DNA of 35,418 nucleotides from positions 1 through 35,418 of the forward strand of contig JAIYDD010000111.1 of the NCBI GenBank assembly GCA_027487675.1, written 5' to 3'. The notes under the pieces were generated by a model, which saw only the letters and a list, made by a program, of their open reading frames with translations, was not told the origin of the DNA and searched no databases. Below, piece by piece: positions 1 to 6,735 of this stretch; the first letter of the stretch is position 1, and the number at the start of each line of letters is the position of its first letter. Both the position numbers and the translations under genes were made by a program. The DNA comes from Acetobacteraceae bacterium. GTDB taxonomy: Bacteria > Pseudomonadota > Alphaproteobacteria > Acetobacterales > Acetobacteraceae.

Positions 1-167
1 GCCCAGGGGGCCGAATAGCCGGGCGAGACCTGGCCGGCATTGGCGAAGCTGGTCTCCATGCCCGGCGCCGGCTGGCGGTCCAGCACCGTCACCTCATGGC
101 CCGCGCGGGCCAGGTACCAGGCGCTGGTCACGCCCACCACGCCGGAGCCGAGAACCACGACGCGCAT
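1..167 (-). CDS. dadA: D-amino acid dehydrogenase, N-terminal part (cut by window edge)
   Basis: Only the first 55 codons are present; the gene runs off the left edge. The peptide begins [20 protein letters not shown], a Rossmann dinucleotide-binding segment (GSGVVG, the GxGxxG type), and continues with [20 protein letters not shown]. That second block is highly characteristic of DadA, the membrane-associated FAD enzyme that oxidatively deaminates D-amino acids such as D-alanine to 2-oxo acids. The ATG at 167 puts the Rossmann strand at the extreme N-terminus, as in the family. It is divergent from an Lrp/AsnC regulator at 328; Lrp-type proteins control dad genes in several proteobacteria, so local control is likely, but this is inference. 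Confidence 0.85.
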   Translation of the reverse strand, partial: MRVVVLGSGVVGVTSAWYLARAGHEVTVLDRQPAPGMETSFANAGQVSPGYSAPW

Positions 168-196
168 CGCCGCGACACCTTTTCAGCCAGGGGACA

Positions 197-212
197 CCGA
201 AGCGGGCTTCGG
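197..212. promoter_or_regulatory. Dyad in the dadA-lrp intergenic region
   Basis: CCGAAGCGGGCTTCGG is a 7+2+7 inverted repeat in the 160-bp divergent region, 30 bp upstream of the dadA start. It could be an operator for the adjacent Lrp-type regulator. There is no experimental or comparative support here. Confidence 0.3.
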
Positions 213-293
213 AACGGCGACCAGCATAACCGCAGGATCGGCCGCATTTCCGGCCTGACCGACGCAGGAGCTGTCGCGCAGGGCCACCCCTTC

Positions 294-324
294 GCATATC
301 CTGCGGCGGAACGGCAGGATATGC
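294..324. promoter_or_regulatory. Perfect 11-bp inverted repeat overlapping the lrp-type ribosome-binding site
   Basis: GCATATCCTGC (294-304) and GCAGGATATGC (314-324) are perfect inverted repeats with a 9-bp spacer, ending three bases before the ATG at 328. The best Shine-Dalgarno candidate, AGGA at 316-319, lies in the right arm. The repeat could be the autoregulatory operator of the Lrp-type protein, or an mRNA hairpin that hides the ribosome-binding site, or both. It is unusually AT-rich at the arm tips for this genome. Confidence 0.6.
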
Positions 325-327
325 CAC

Positions 328-780
328 ATGGATGAGCTGGACCGCGCGATCCTCCGCGCGCTGCGCGAGGACGCCCGCATCACCAACGCCGCGCTGGCCG
401 GGGCGGTGGGCCTCTCCGCCTCCGCCTGCCTGCGGCGGGTGCGGCTGCTGGAACGGTCCGGCACGATCCGCGGCTACACCGTGATCACCGACGAGCCCGC
501 GCCGCGCGACCAGGTGACGGTGATCGTGCAGATCACGCTGGAACGGCAGACCGACGAGCACCTGAAGCGCTTCGAGGACGCGGTGCGGAAATGCCCGGAG
601 GTGAAGGAATGCCACCTGATGACCGGCATGTCCGACTACCTGCTGCGCGTCGAGGCGCGCGATGCCGCCGACTACGAACGCCTGCACAAGGACTGGCTGT
701 CGCGCATGCCGGGGGTGGCGCGGATCCAGTCGGCGTTTGCCATCCGCACGGTGATCCGCGGCGGGCGGCAGGCGGGGTGA
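328..780 (+). CDS. Lrp/AsnC family transcriptional regulator
   Basis: A 150-residue protein of usual Lrp/AsnC length. Residues 1-60 form the helix-turn-helix (ELDRAILRALREDARITNAA then VGLSASACLRRVRLLERSG). After a linker, residues about 68-145 form the RAM/AsnC ligand-binding domain, with the conserved segment VKECHLMTGMSDYLLRVEA. Such proteins are octameric amino-acid-responsive regulators. The gene is divergent from dadA, which suggests it controls D-amino-acid breakdown in response to an amino acid; the ligand cannot be read from sequence. The start at 328 has AGGA at 316-319 as a weak ribosome-binding site embedded in an inverted repeat. Confidence 0.92.
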   Translation: MDELDRAILRALREDARITNAALAGAVGLSASACLRRVRLLERSGTIRGYTVITDEPAPRDQVTVIVQITLERQTDEHLKRFEDAVRKCPEVKECHLMTGMSDYLLRVEARDAADYERLHKDWLSRMPGVARIQSAFAIRTVIRGGRQAG

Positions 781-797
781 AGAAAATCCCGGGCGGC

Positions 798-826
798 TGT
801 CGAAGCGGCCCTCCATGGGGTGTCAG
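798..826 (+). promoter_or_regulatory. Candidate ECF42-type promoter upstream of the DGPF gene
   Basis: TGTCGA occurs at 798-803, upstream of the DGPF gene at 911 that is coupled to an ECF42 sigma factor. From memory of published ECF42 work, TGTCGA is the conserved -35 element and a CGA/TC-type sequence the -10. About 17 bp further on is TGTC (821-824), only an approximate -10. The -35 match is seen directly; use as a promoter is inference. Confidence 0.45.
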
Positions 827-910
827 GGCATCGGAAGGGCATGCCGCCCGCCCCGCCTTGCCGGCCGCCGGCCCGCGGCGCGAAGCTTCCGGACCGAAAG
901 GGACCGCCCC

Positions 911-1276
911 ATGCAGTTCATGATGATCATGACCGAGACCGCCGAGGACTTCGCCGAGCGCACCGACCCCGCCCGCGCCCCCGCCTATTGGGGCGGCTGG
1001 ACCGCCTTCATCGGCGCCATGGCGCAGGCCGGCATCATCCTGCGGGGCGACGGGCTGCAGGCCCCGCACACGGCGACCACGGTGCGCGTGCGCGACGGCC
1101 AGGTCGCGGTGCAGGACGGGCCCTTCGCCGACAGCAAGGAACAGCTCGCCGGCTACTTCATCATCGAGGTGCCGGACCTGGAGACCGCCATCGCCTGGGC
1201 CGCGAAGGCGCCCGCGTCCCGCCAGGCCGCGGTCGAGCTCCGCCCGGTGCTGCCGCCGATGGCCCCGCCGGCGTGA
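911..1276 (+). CDS. DGPF domain / YCII-related protein, partner of ECF42 sigma factor
   Basis: A 121-residue YCII-like protein beginning MQFMMIMTETAEDFAER and carrying the signature VQDGPFADSKEQLAGYFIIE that gives the DGPF family its name. The fold is a ferredoxin-like dimer; the biochemical function of these proteins is not established. The ATG at 911 follows AAAGGGA and starts at the conserved N-terminal strand; an upstream extension is open but unlike the family. Its stop overlaps the GTG of the sigma factor (GTGA), indicating translational coupling. DGPF genes are the typical genomic partners, and proposed targets, of ECF42 sigma factors. Confidence 0.9.
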   Translation: MQFMMIMTETAEDFAERTDPARAPAYWGGWTAFIGAMAQAGIILRGDGLQAPHTATTVRVRDGQVAVQDGPFADSKEQLAGYFIIEVPDLETAIAWAAKAPASRQAAVELRPVLPPMAPPA

Positions 1277-2508
1277 CGCAGGAGGCCGCGCGCCGCGCCG
1301 CGGAACGGGCGGCGCGCGACTCCTACGGCCGGCTGCTGGCCGGCCTCGCCGCGCGGTCGCGCGACATCGCGGCGGCAGAGGATGCGCTGGCGGAGGCCTT
1401 CGCCGCCGCGCTCCGCACCTGGCCGGAGCGCGGCGTGCCGGCGAGCCCCGAGGCCTGGCTGGTCGCCGCCGCACGCAACGCGCTCTCCAACGCCGCGCGC
1501 CACCGCCGCGTGCGCGCCGCCGCCGCCGCCGAGATCGAGCGGCGGATCGAGGCCGCGGCCGCCGACACGCCCGCCGCCATCCCGGACGAGCGGCTTTCCC
1601 TTCTCTTCGTCTGCGCTCATCCGGCCATCGACCCGGCCGCGCGCACGCCGCTGATGCTGCAGGCGGTGCTGGGGCTGGACGCGGCGCGGATCGCGCGCGC
1701 CTTCCTGGTCTCGCCGGCGGCGATGTCGCAACGCCTGGTGCGGGCCAAGGCGCGCATCCGCGACACCGGCCTGCGCTTCGCGCCGCCCGAGCCGGCCGAG
1801 ATGCCGCCGCGCCTCGCCGAGGTGCTGGCCGCCATCTACGCCGCCTATGCCACCGGCTGGGACGCGCTGACCGAGGGCGAGGCCGCCGGCGCGGGGCTGG
1901 CGGAGGAGGCGATCTGGCTCGGCCGCCTGGTGGTCCGGCTGCTGCCGGCGGAGCCGGAGGCGCTCGGCCTGCTGGCGCTGATGCTGCATTGCGAGGCGCG
2001 GCGCGGCGCACGGCGCGATGCCGATGCGCGCTTCGTGCCGCTGGCCGCGCAGGACCCGAAGCTGTGGTCGCGCGACCTGATCATCGAGGCGGAGGGGCTG
2101 CTGACGGCCGGGTCGCGGGCCGGCCGCTTCGGGCGCTTCCTGTGCGAGGCGGCGATCCAGTCCGTGCATGCGCAGCGCGGCCTCACCGGCCGGACCGACC
2201 ATGCGGCGCTGCGGCTGCTGTATGATCTGCTGGTGGCGCATGGCGCCGGCGTGGGGGCGGAGACGGCGCGCGCCGCCGCGCTGCTGGAAGGCGGGGATGC
2301 CCCGGCCGCGCTGGCGGCGCTGGAGGCGATCGAGCCCGGGCGCGTGCCGTCCTACCAGCCCTTCTGGGGCACGCTGGCCTGTGTTCTGGCGGCACTCGGG
2401 CAGGCGCCGCGCGCGGCCGCGGCGCTGAAGACGGCGCTGGCGCTGACGCCCGACCCGGCGCTGCGCGCGTTCCTGGCCGCGCGTGTCGCGCGGGGCGCGG
2501 CGCCATAG
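1273..2508 (+). CDS. RNA polymerase sigma factor, ECF42 type (SigJ-like with C-terminal TPR-like domain)
   Basis: A 411-residue protein starting at GTG 1273, overlapping the DGPF stop. Region 2 lies near residues 20-85 (EDALAEAFAAALRTWPERGV, then PEAWLVAAARNALSNAARHR). Region 4 lies near 110-170 (DERLSLLFVCAHPAIDPAAR, then FLVSPAAMSQRLVRAKARIR). The remaining 230 residues are the helical, TPR-like extension typical of ECF42/DUF6596 proteins, with the marker segment YAAYATGWDALTEGE and the family landmark LLALMLHCEARRGARRDADA. No anti-sigma gene is adjacent, as usual for this group, where the C-terminal domain is thought to control activity. The real start is the GTG; a longer open frame upstream only shadows the DGPF gene. 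Confidence 0.92.
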   Translation: MTQEAARRAAERAARDSYGRLLAGLAARSRDIAAAEDALAEAFAAALRTWPERGVPASPEAWLVAAARNALSNAARHRRVRAAAAAEIERRIEAAAADTPAAIPDERLSLLFVCAHPAIDPAARTPLMLQAVLGLDAARIARAFLVSPAAMSQRLVRAKARIRDTGLRFAPPEPAEMPPRLAEVLAAIYAAYATGWDALTEGEAAGAGLAEEAIWLGRLVVRLLPAEPEALGLLALMLHCEARRGARRDADARFVPLAAQDPKLWSRDLIIEAEGLLTAGSRAGRFGRFLCEAAIQSVHAQRGLTGRTDHAALRLLYDLLVAHGAGVGAETARAAALLEGGDAPAALAALEAIEPGRVPSYQPFWGTLACVLAALGQAPRAAAALKTALALTPDPALRAFLAARVARGAAP

Positions 2509-2568
2509 GCGCCAATTTCCTGTCGAAGGATGCGCGAGGTGGCCCGGGTGTAGGCGTTGCCTCCCCCG

Positions 2569-2621
2569 TCAAGCGCCTTCGGCGTTTGACCCCCCCACAA
2601 CCAGGGCTGCCGCCCTGGACC
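2569..2621 (+). repeat. Paired-hairpin element 3' of the ECF42 gene
   Basis: Hairpin 1 is TCAAGCGCC-TTC-GGCGTTTGA (2569-2589), the linker is C-rich, and hairpin 2 is CCAGGGC-TGCC-GCCCTGG (2601-2618) followed by ACC. The architecture matches the other paired-hairpin elements in the window. It sits 61 bp after the sigma factor stop in the same orientation and may act as a transcript 3' end. Confidence 0.55.
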
Positions 2622-2657
2622 GGCAGCAGGAGAACGGACAGCCAATGGAAGGGGGTT

Positions 2658-2700
2658 GCAAGGGGCCGCTGCCCCTTGCCGGGGCGCCGGGGCGGAGCCC
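2658..2700 (+). repeat. Second, degenerate paired-hairpin element
   Basis: Hairpin 1 is GCAAGGGGC-CGCT-GCCCCTTGC (2658-2679, 9-bp stem). A weaker second hairpin, GGGC-GGA-GCCC (2690-2700), follows a GC-rich linker. It lies between the convergent sigma factor gene and trxB-like pseudogene; the rest of this 244-bp gap shows no gene. Confidence 0.4.
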
Positions 2701-2752
2701 TGGCCGGAGCGCGAGGCAGAGCCTTGCACCTCGCACCGCCGCCATATGGGCG

Positions 2753-3678
2753 CTAGGCGACCCGCCCCTCCTCCTCCGTCGGCAGGCCGCAGCGGTTGTG
2801 GATGCGCGTCGCGGCGATCGCGGCATGGCCGATGCCAACCACGATCCGGTCGAGCCCCCCCACCACGTGGCCGGCGGCATAGAGGCCCGGCACGCTCGTC
2901 TGCATCCCGGCATCCACCACCAGCGCGCCGACGCCGTCGCGCTCGGCGCCCAGCGCCTCGGCCAGGCTCGTCCGGTAGTCCAGGCCGAGCGCGGAATAGA
3001 GGATGTCGAAGGACAGCGCCTCGCCCCCGCATGCAGCGCGGCGATGCGGTCGCCCTCTACCTGCATGGCCAGCACCGGCTGGTCCACCACCCGCACGCCA
3101 TGCCGGTCCAGCCGCGCCCGGGTCGGCGGATCCAATTCCAGCCGCCGGCCCAGCGTCAGCAGCGTGACGTCGCCGGAATAGGACCGGGCGAGGAAGGCGG
3201 CCTCCCCCGCGCCCTTCGCGCCATGGCCGATCACGGCGATGCGCCGGCCCTGGCTCTCGAAGCCGTCGCAGACCGGGCAGTAGCGCACCAGGCCGCGGCG
3301 CACCGCGTCCGGCAGGCCGGGCAGGTCGGACTCCACGTCGCGCGCGCCGGTCGCCAGCAGCACGTGGCGGGCGGACAGGCCCGGATGCCCCGCGATCTCG
3401 GCGCGGAAGCCGCCCGGGCCGCGGGCCAGCGCCAGCACGGCGGCGCCGATCACCGGGACCTCGTAGCGCGCCAGGTGCTCGCGCTGGCGGGCCAGGATCC
3501 CGGTCCCCGGGATGCCGTCGGCGAAGAAGGGGATGTTGTGGCTGGCGGGAATTCAGGCGGCGCGCGGATCGCCGGCATCGACCACCACGACGCGGCGGCG
3601 GAAGCGCGCCAGGTAGAGCGCCGCGGTCATCCCCGCCGGGCCCCCGCCGATGACGAGGGCATCGAGATCCATGGACAT
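2753..3678 (-). pseudogene. Thioredoxin reductase-like FAD/NAD(P) oxidoreductase, disrupted by a stop and a frameshift
   Basis: Read from ATG 3678 the product begins MSMDLDALVIGGGPAGMTAA (FAD-binding GGGPAG). It meets an in-frame TGA at 3553-3555 (codon 42), resumes in frame with IPASHNIPFFADGIPGTG, and carries the redox pair CPVC (YCPVCDGFES) and a second Rossmann segment (AVIGHGAKGAGEAAFLA). At the C run 3025-3029 the frame shifts by one missing base. The C-terminus then continues in another frame as LSFDILYSALGLDY and PGLYAAGHVVGGLDRIVVGI, ending in TAG at 2753. Restoring one base gives about 308 residues, the normal TrxB-like length. With two independent lesions this is probably a real pseudogene; the homopolymer lesion alone could be a sequencing error. 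Confidence 0.8.
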
Positions 3679-3785
3679 GCCAGGGCCAACGCAGCCCGGC
3701 GCGGCGGTTCCGCCCGCCTGCCACCAACCGCGGCCGCCGGCGTTGGCGCCCAGCCACGCGACACGCCGCAGGAAGGGACAACGCC

Positions 3786-4853
3786 ATGGCCGGACCGAGC
3801 CCCACCCCTCCGCGCCCGGGCTTCGTCGCGGCCACGCTCGGCGGCTGGCGCGCGCTCGGCGGGGCGCGCCGGCGCGCGGCGCCGCCGGCGCCGTCCCGCC
3901 CGCCGATCCCGGAAGACGATGCCGGCCGCGACGTGGCGCAACCGCACCGCTTCCCCGCCGCCGGCTGGTGGATGATCGCCCGGCGCACGCTGCGCCAGGC
4001 CAATGACGACCGGCTGATGACTGAAGCCGCCGGCATCACCTTCTACACGCTGCTGGCGCTTTTCCCGGCGATCGCGGCACTGGTCTCGATCTATGGCCTG
4101 GTGGTGGACCAGGGCACGGTGGCCGACCACCTGGACGCGCTGGCGGGCATCGTGCCCGGCGGCGGCATGGCGCTGATCGGCGAACAGGCGCGGCGCGTCG
4201 CGGGGCAGGCCTCCTCCACGCTCGGCTTCGGGGCGCTGCTCAGCCTGGGCCTCTCGCTCTGGACCGCGAACCAGGCGACCAAGGCGATCTTCGACGCGCT
4301 GAACGTGGTCTATGAGGAGAAGGAGAAGCGCAGCTTCCTGCGCTTCACCGCGGTCACGCTGCTGTTCACGCTGTGCGGCATGGTCTTCGCCGTGCTGGCG
4401 ATGGCCGCCGTGGTGGTGCTGCCGGTGGTGTTCGGCGTCGTCGGGCTGGGGCCGACGGCGGAGACGCTGCTGCGCATCGCGCGCTGGCCGTTGCTGCTGG
4501 CGGGCGTCATGCTGATCCTGGCCGCGCTGTATCGCTACGGGCCCAGCCGCGAACGCGCGCGCTGGCGCTGGGTGACCTGCGGCAGCGCCTTCGCCGCGGT
4601 GGCGTGGATGATCGTCTCGCTCGGCTTCTCCTGGTACGTCGAGAGCTTCGGCAGCTACAACGAGACCTATGGCTCGCTCGGCGCGGTGGTGGGCTTCATG
4701 ACCTGGATCTGGATCTCGGCCATGGTCGTGCTGCTGGGCGGCGAGCTGAACGCGGAGATGGAACACCAGACCGCGCGCGACACCACGACGGGCCCCGACA
4801 GGCCGATGGGACGGCGCGGCGCGCGCATGGCGGACACGGTGGCGCTGCGCTGA
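3786..4853 (+). CDS. YihY/virulence factor BrkB family inner-membrane protein
   Basis: 355 residues. The N-terminal 60 residues are Pro/Arg/Ala-rich and cytoplasmic-looking. The core has about six hydrophobic segments: near 80-105 (ITFYTLLALFPAIAALVSIY), 140-160 (FGALLSLGLSLWTANQATKA), 185-220, 235-255, 265-285 and 300-320 (VVGFMTWIWISAMVVLLGGE). Conserved YihY/BrkB landmarks are the GITFYTLLALFPAIAALVS stretch, YNETYGSLGAVVGFM and LLGGELNAEMEHQ. The family is often annotated as ribonuclease BN by historical mistake; its function is unknown. AGGAAGGGA precedes the ATG with good spacing. It is divergent from the trxB-like pseudogene (107 bp) and convergent with the OmpR-type gene. Confidence 0.9.
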   Translation: MAGPSPTPPRPGFVAATLGGWRALGGARRRAAPPAPSRPPIPEDDAGRDVAQPHRFPAAGWWMIARRTLRQANDDRLMTEAAGITFYTLLALFPAIAALVSIYGLVVDQGTVADHLDALAGIVPGGGMALIGEQARRVAGQASSTLGFGALLSLGLSLWTANQATKAIFDALNVVYEEKEKRSFLRFTAVTLLFTLCGMVFAVLAMAAVVVLPVVFGVVGLGPTAETLLRIARWPLLLAGVMLILAALYRYGPSRERARWRWVTCGSAFAAVAWMIVSLGFSWYVESFGSYNETYGSLGAVVGFMTWIWISAMVVLLGGELNAEMEHQTARDTTTGPDRPMGRRGARMADTVALR

Positions 4854-4879
4854 GGGCCCGCCGGCGCGGCGCCCGGGCC

Positions 4880-4896
4880 CGGGGCTTGCGGCCCCG
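4880..4896. terminator. Possible bidirectional terminator hairpin
   Basis: CGGGGC-TTGCG-GCCCCG forms a 6-bp GC stem in the 46-bp gap between convergent genes. There is no T-tract, so intrinsic termination is uncertain. Confidence 0.3.
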
Positions 4897-4899
4897 CCG

Positions 4900-5682
4900 T
4901 CACCGCGCCGCCTCGGCCTCCCGCCGCACCACCAGCCCGGTGAAGGCATAGCCGATGCCGCGCACCGCCTTGATCAGGCAGTCGGAGGGATCGGCCGAGG
5001 CCAGCTTGCGGCGCAGGCGCAGCACCAGATTGTCCAGCGCCCGGTCTTCCGGATAGTGCGGCCGACGCAGCACGGCGGCGGCCAGCGCGTCGCGGCTGAC
5101 CGGGTGCCCCGCCGCGCGCACCAGCACGTGAAGCAGCTCGAACTCGGCCGAGGTCAGGTCGCAGGCGGAGCGGTTGTGCAGGAAGACGTCGCGGCGGCGG
5201 ACCGAAAGCGTGACGCCGGCGGCCAGCTCCAGCTCCTCCGGCGCGGTCGGCCCGGGGACGGGGACGCGCGCCTCCTCGTCGCGGATCGCGGCGCGCTCGA
5301 GCACGCGGCGCAGCCGGGCCGCCAGTTCCCGCATCCCCATGCAGGCGGTGACATAGTCGTCGGCGCCGGCTTCCAGCGCCGCGATGCGGTCCCATTCGTC
5401 ATCGGCGCCGAGCGCGCGGAAGACACAGGGCGTGGCGGAAGCGGCGCGCAGCCGCATCAGGAAGGGGACGCCGGAGCGGCCATCGCGCCGGCGCTGCAGC
5501 AGCACCAGGTCGGGCGCCGGCGCGGCAAGCGCGCGCTTCAGCACCGCTTCGGGGTCGGGCAGGTGCTCGGATCGGAAGCCCAGCTGGTCGAGCGCGCCGG
5601 CGACGCTGCGGCCCTGGGCCGGCTGGTCGTCGAGGAGCAGGATGCGGGCGGCGCGGGGGGAGGTCGGCAGGTTGTCGAACAT
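4900..5682 (-). CDS. OmpR/PhoB-type response regulator with degenerate receiver domain
   Basis: 260 residues from ATG 5682, which has GAAGG six bases upstream; a GTG at 5694 in the same frame lacks a ribosome-binding site. The receiver spans about residues 11-132. The acidic pair is kept (LLLDDQ, D18-D19), but the phosphoacceptor at the end of strand 3 is Gln63 (PDLVLLQRRRDG), the switch Ser/Thr is missing (PCVFRALGADD), and the conserved Lys is Ala113 (DDYVTACM instead of DDYVTKPF). The winged-helix DNA-binding domain (about 150-250) is intact, with LTSAEFELLHVLV, DNLVLRLRRKL and IKAVRGIGYAF. No histidine kinase is adjacent. It is therefore likely a phosphorylation-independent transcription factor; the regulon is unknown. 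Confidence 0.9.
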   Translation of the reverse strand: MFDNLPTSPRAARILLLDDQPAQGRSVAGALDQLGFRSEHLPDPEAVLKRALAAPAPDLVLLQRRRDGRSGVPFLMRLRAASATPCVFRALGADDEWDRIAALEAGADDYVTACMGMRELAARLRRVLERAAIRDEEARVPVPGPTAPEELELAAGVTLSVRRRDVFLHNRSACDLTSAEFELLHVLVRAAGHPVSRDALAAAVLRRPHYPEDRALDNLVLRLRRKLASADPSDCLIKAVRGIGYAFTGLVVRREAEAAR

Positions 5683-5715
5683 CGGAACCTTCACGACAAT
5701 GTATACGATCTACGA

Positions 5716-5731
5716 TTCACGCTAACGTGAA
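5716..5731. promoter_or_regulatory. Perfect dyad upstream of the OmpR-type gene
   Basis: TTCACGCTAACGTGAA is a perfect 6+4+6 palindrome, 34 bp upstream of the regulator's ATG. The same CTTCACG heptamer recurs at 5689-5695, and TACGAT is repeated just inside it. It is a candidate autoregulatory operator. Confidence 0.45.
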
Positions 5732-6116
5732 GGTGTCCGGCTGACAAGCATTTTTGCGCGCCGGATGCGGAACTTTCGTGACGGCCAGGATCGGGAAGGC
5801 GACACAGGCTGCATGCGGGGCAGGGCACCGTGCGCGGCGCCGGCGCGCACAGCCATCATGGCGCGCCGTCCGTGCGGTGACGCGACAGCTGCCTCCAGGC
5901 AGCTCGGCCTTGGCGACCGCGCCCGAGCGGCCTGCCCCTGAAATCCGTCGGATTCGCCGAAGACAGCAAGGCACAGGCAGGCCGGAAGGGGCAAACGCCG
6001 TTGGCACGGCCGCAAGGCCCGAAGGACGTCGCGGCCGGCCCAGCCTCGTCCGGCCCGGCGATCCACGCCCCGCGCCGCGCCCGCCCGCGGCATCAACGCT
6101 TCGGGGCGGTCGCGGC
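5732..6116. other. Gene-poor interval
   Basis: About 385 bp with no credible coding sequence, between the promoter side of the OmpR-type gene and the stop of the isomerase gene. Open frames here have no recognisable domain and no ribosome-binding site. Apart from short GC-rich dyads I see nothing in it. Confidence 0.6.
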
Positions 6117-6728
6117 CTAGCCGAGCCGCGCCAGGTGTCGCGCCACGAAGTCCAGCCGGTCCTGGCCCCAGAACACTTCCTCGCCGATCGCGTAGGTCGG
6201 CGCGCCGAACACCCCGCGGGCCAGCGCCGCCTCGCTGTCGGCGCGGCGCATCGCCGCCCAGCGCGGCTCCTCGCCCAGCGCCAGCACCCGCGCCGCATCC
6301 AGCCCGCAATCGGCCATCAGCCGCGCCAGCACGGCGCGATCGGCGGGGTCCTGCTCTTCCTCCCACAGCGCGCGCAGCACGCGGTGGGAGAGGCGCAGCG
6401 CCGGCGCCTGGCCCAGTGTCTCCCGCACCGCGATCACGCAGCCGGCGCAGAATGCCTCGTCGAAGGGGAAGGCCTTCGGCTGGATCACGATCGGCACGCC
6501 GAGATGGTCCCGCCACCGCCGCAGCTCCGCCAGCCGATAGGCCTGGCGCTGCGGGCTGCGCTTCGGCAGCGGCAGCCCGCCGGAGGCAGGGAACACCACC
6601 TCCCGGTAGTCGCAGGGGAACACGCGCAGGTTTGCCCCATGCGCCGCCGCCAGCGCCTCGATCCGCGCCGCCCCCAGATGCGCCCAGGGGCTGGACAGCG
6701 AGAGGTAGTAGTCGATCGCGGCCGCCAT
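6117..6728 (-). CDS. 2-hydroxychromene-2-carboxylate isomerase-like (DsbA/GST-kappa fold)
   Basis: 203 residues from ATG 6728, eight bases after the stop of the Bug gene; a GTG further upstream would overlap that gene. The N-terminus IDYYLSLSSPWAHLGAARIE is the HCCA-isomerase/GST-kappa signature (D-Y-Y-x-S-x-x-SPWA). The C-terminal GVFGAPTYAIGEEVFWGQDRLDFV is the conserved cis-Pro and glutathione-site block. Family members use glutathione to isomerise 2-hydroxychromene-2-carboxylate in naphthalene-type aromatic breakdown, but many act on unknown substrates. It probably forms an operon with the preceding Bug receptor, hinting that the imported acid may be aromatic; that link is inference. Confidence 0.88.
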   Translation of the reverse strand: MAAAIDYYLSLSSPWAHLGAARIEALAAAHGANLRVFPCDYREVVFPASGGLPLPKRSPQRQAYRLAELRRWRDHLGVPIVIQPKAFPFDEAFCAGCVIAVRETLGQAPALRLSHRVLRALWEEEQDPADRAVLARLMADCGLDAARVLALGEEPRWAAMRRADSEAALARGVFGAPTYAIGEEVFWGQDRLDFVARHLARLG

Positions 6729-6735
6729 CACGCCG

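Noticed and set aside
3553-3555. In-frame TGA in the TrxB-like gene as a selenocysteine codon
   Set aside because: The position is not the redox Cys of the family, the following sequence shows no obvious hairpin, and a separate frameshift breaks the same gene.
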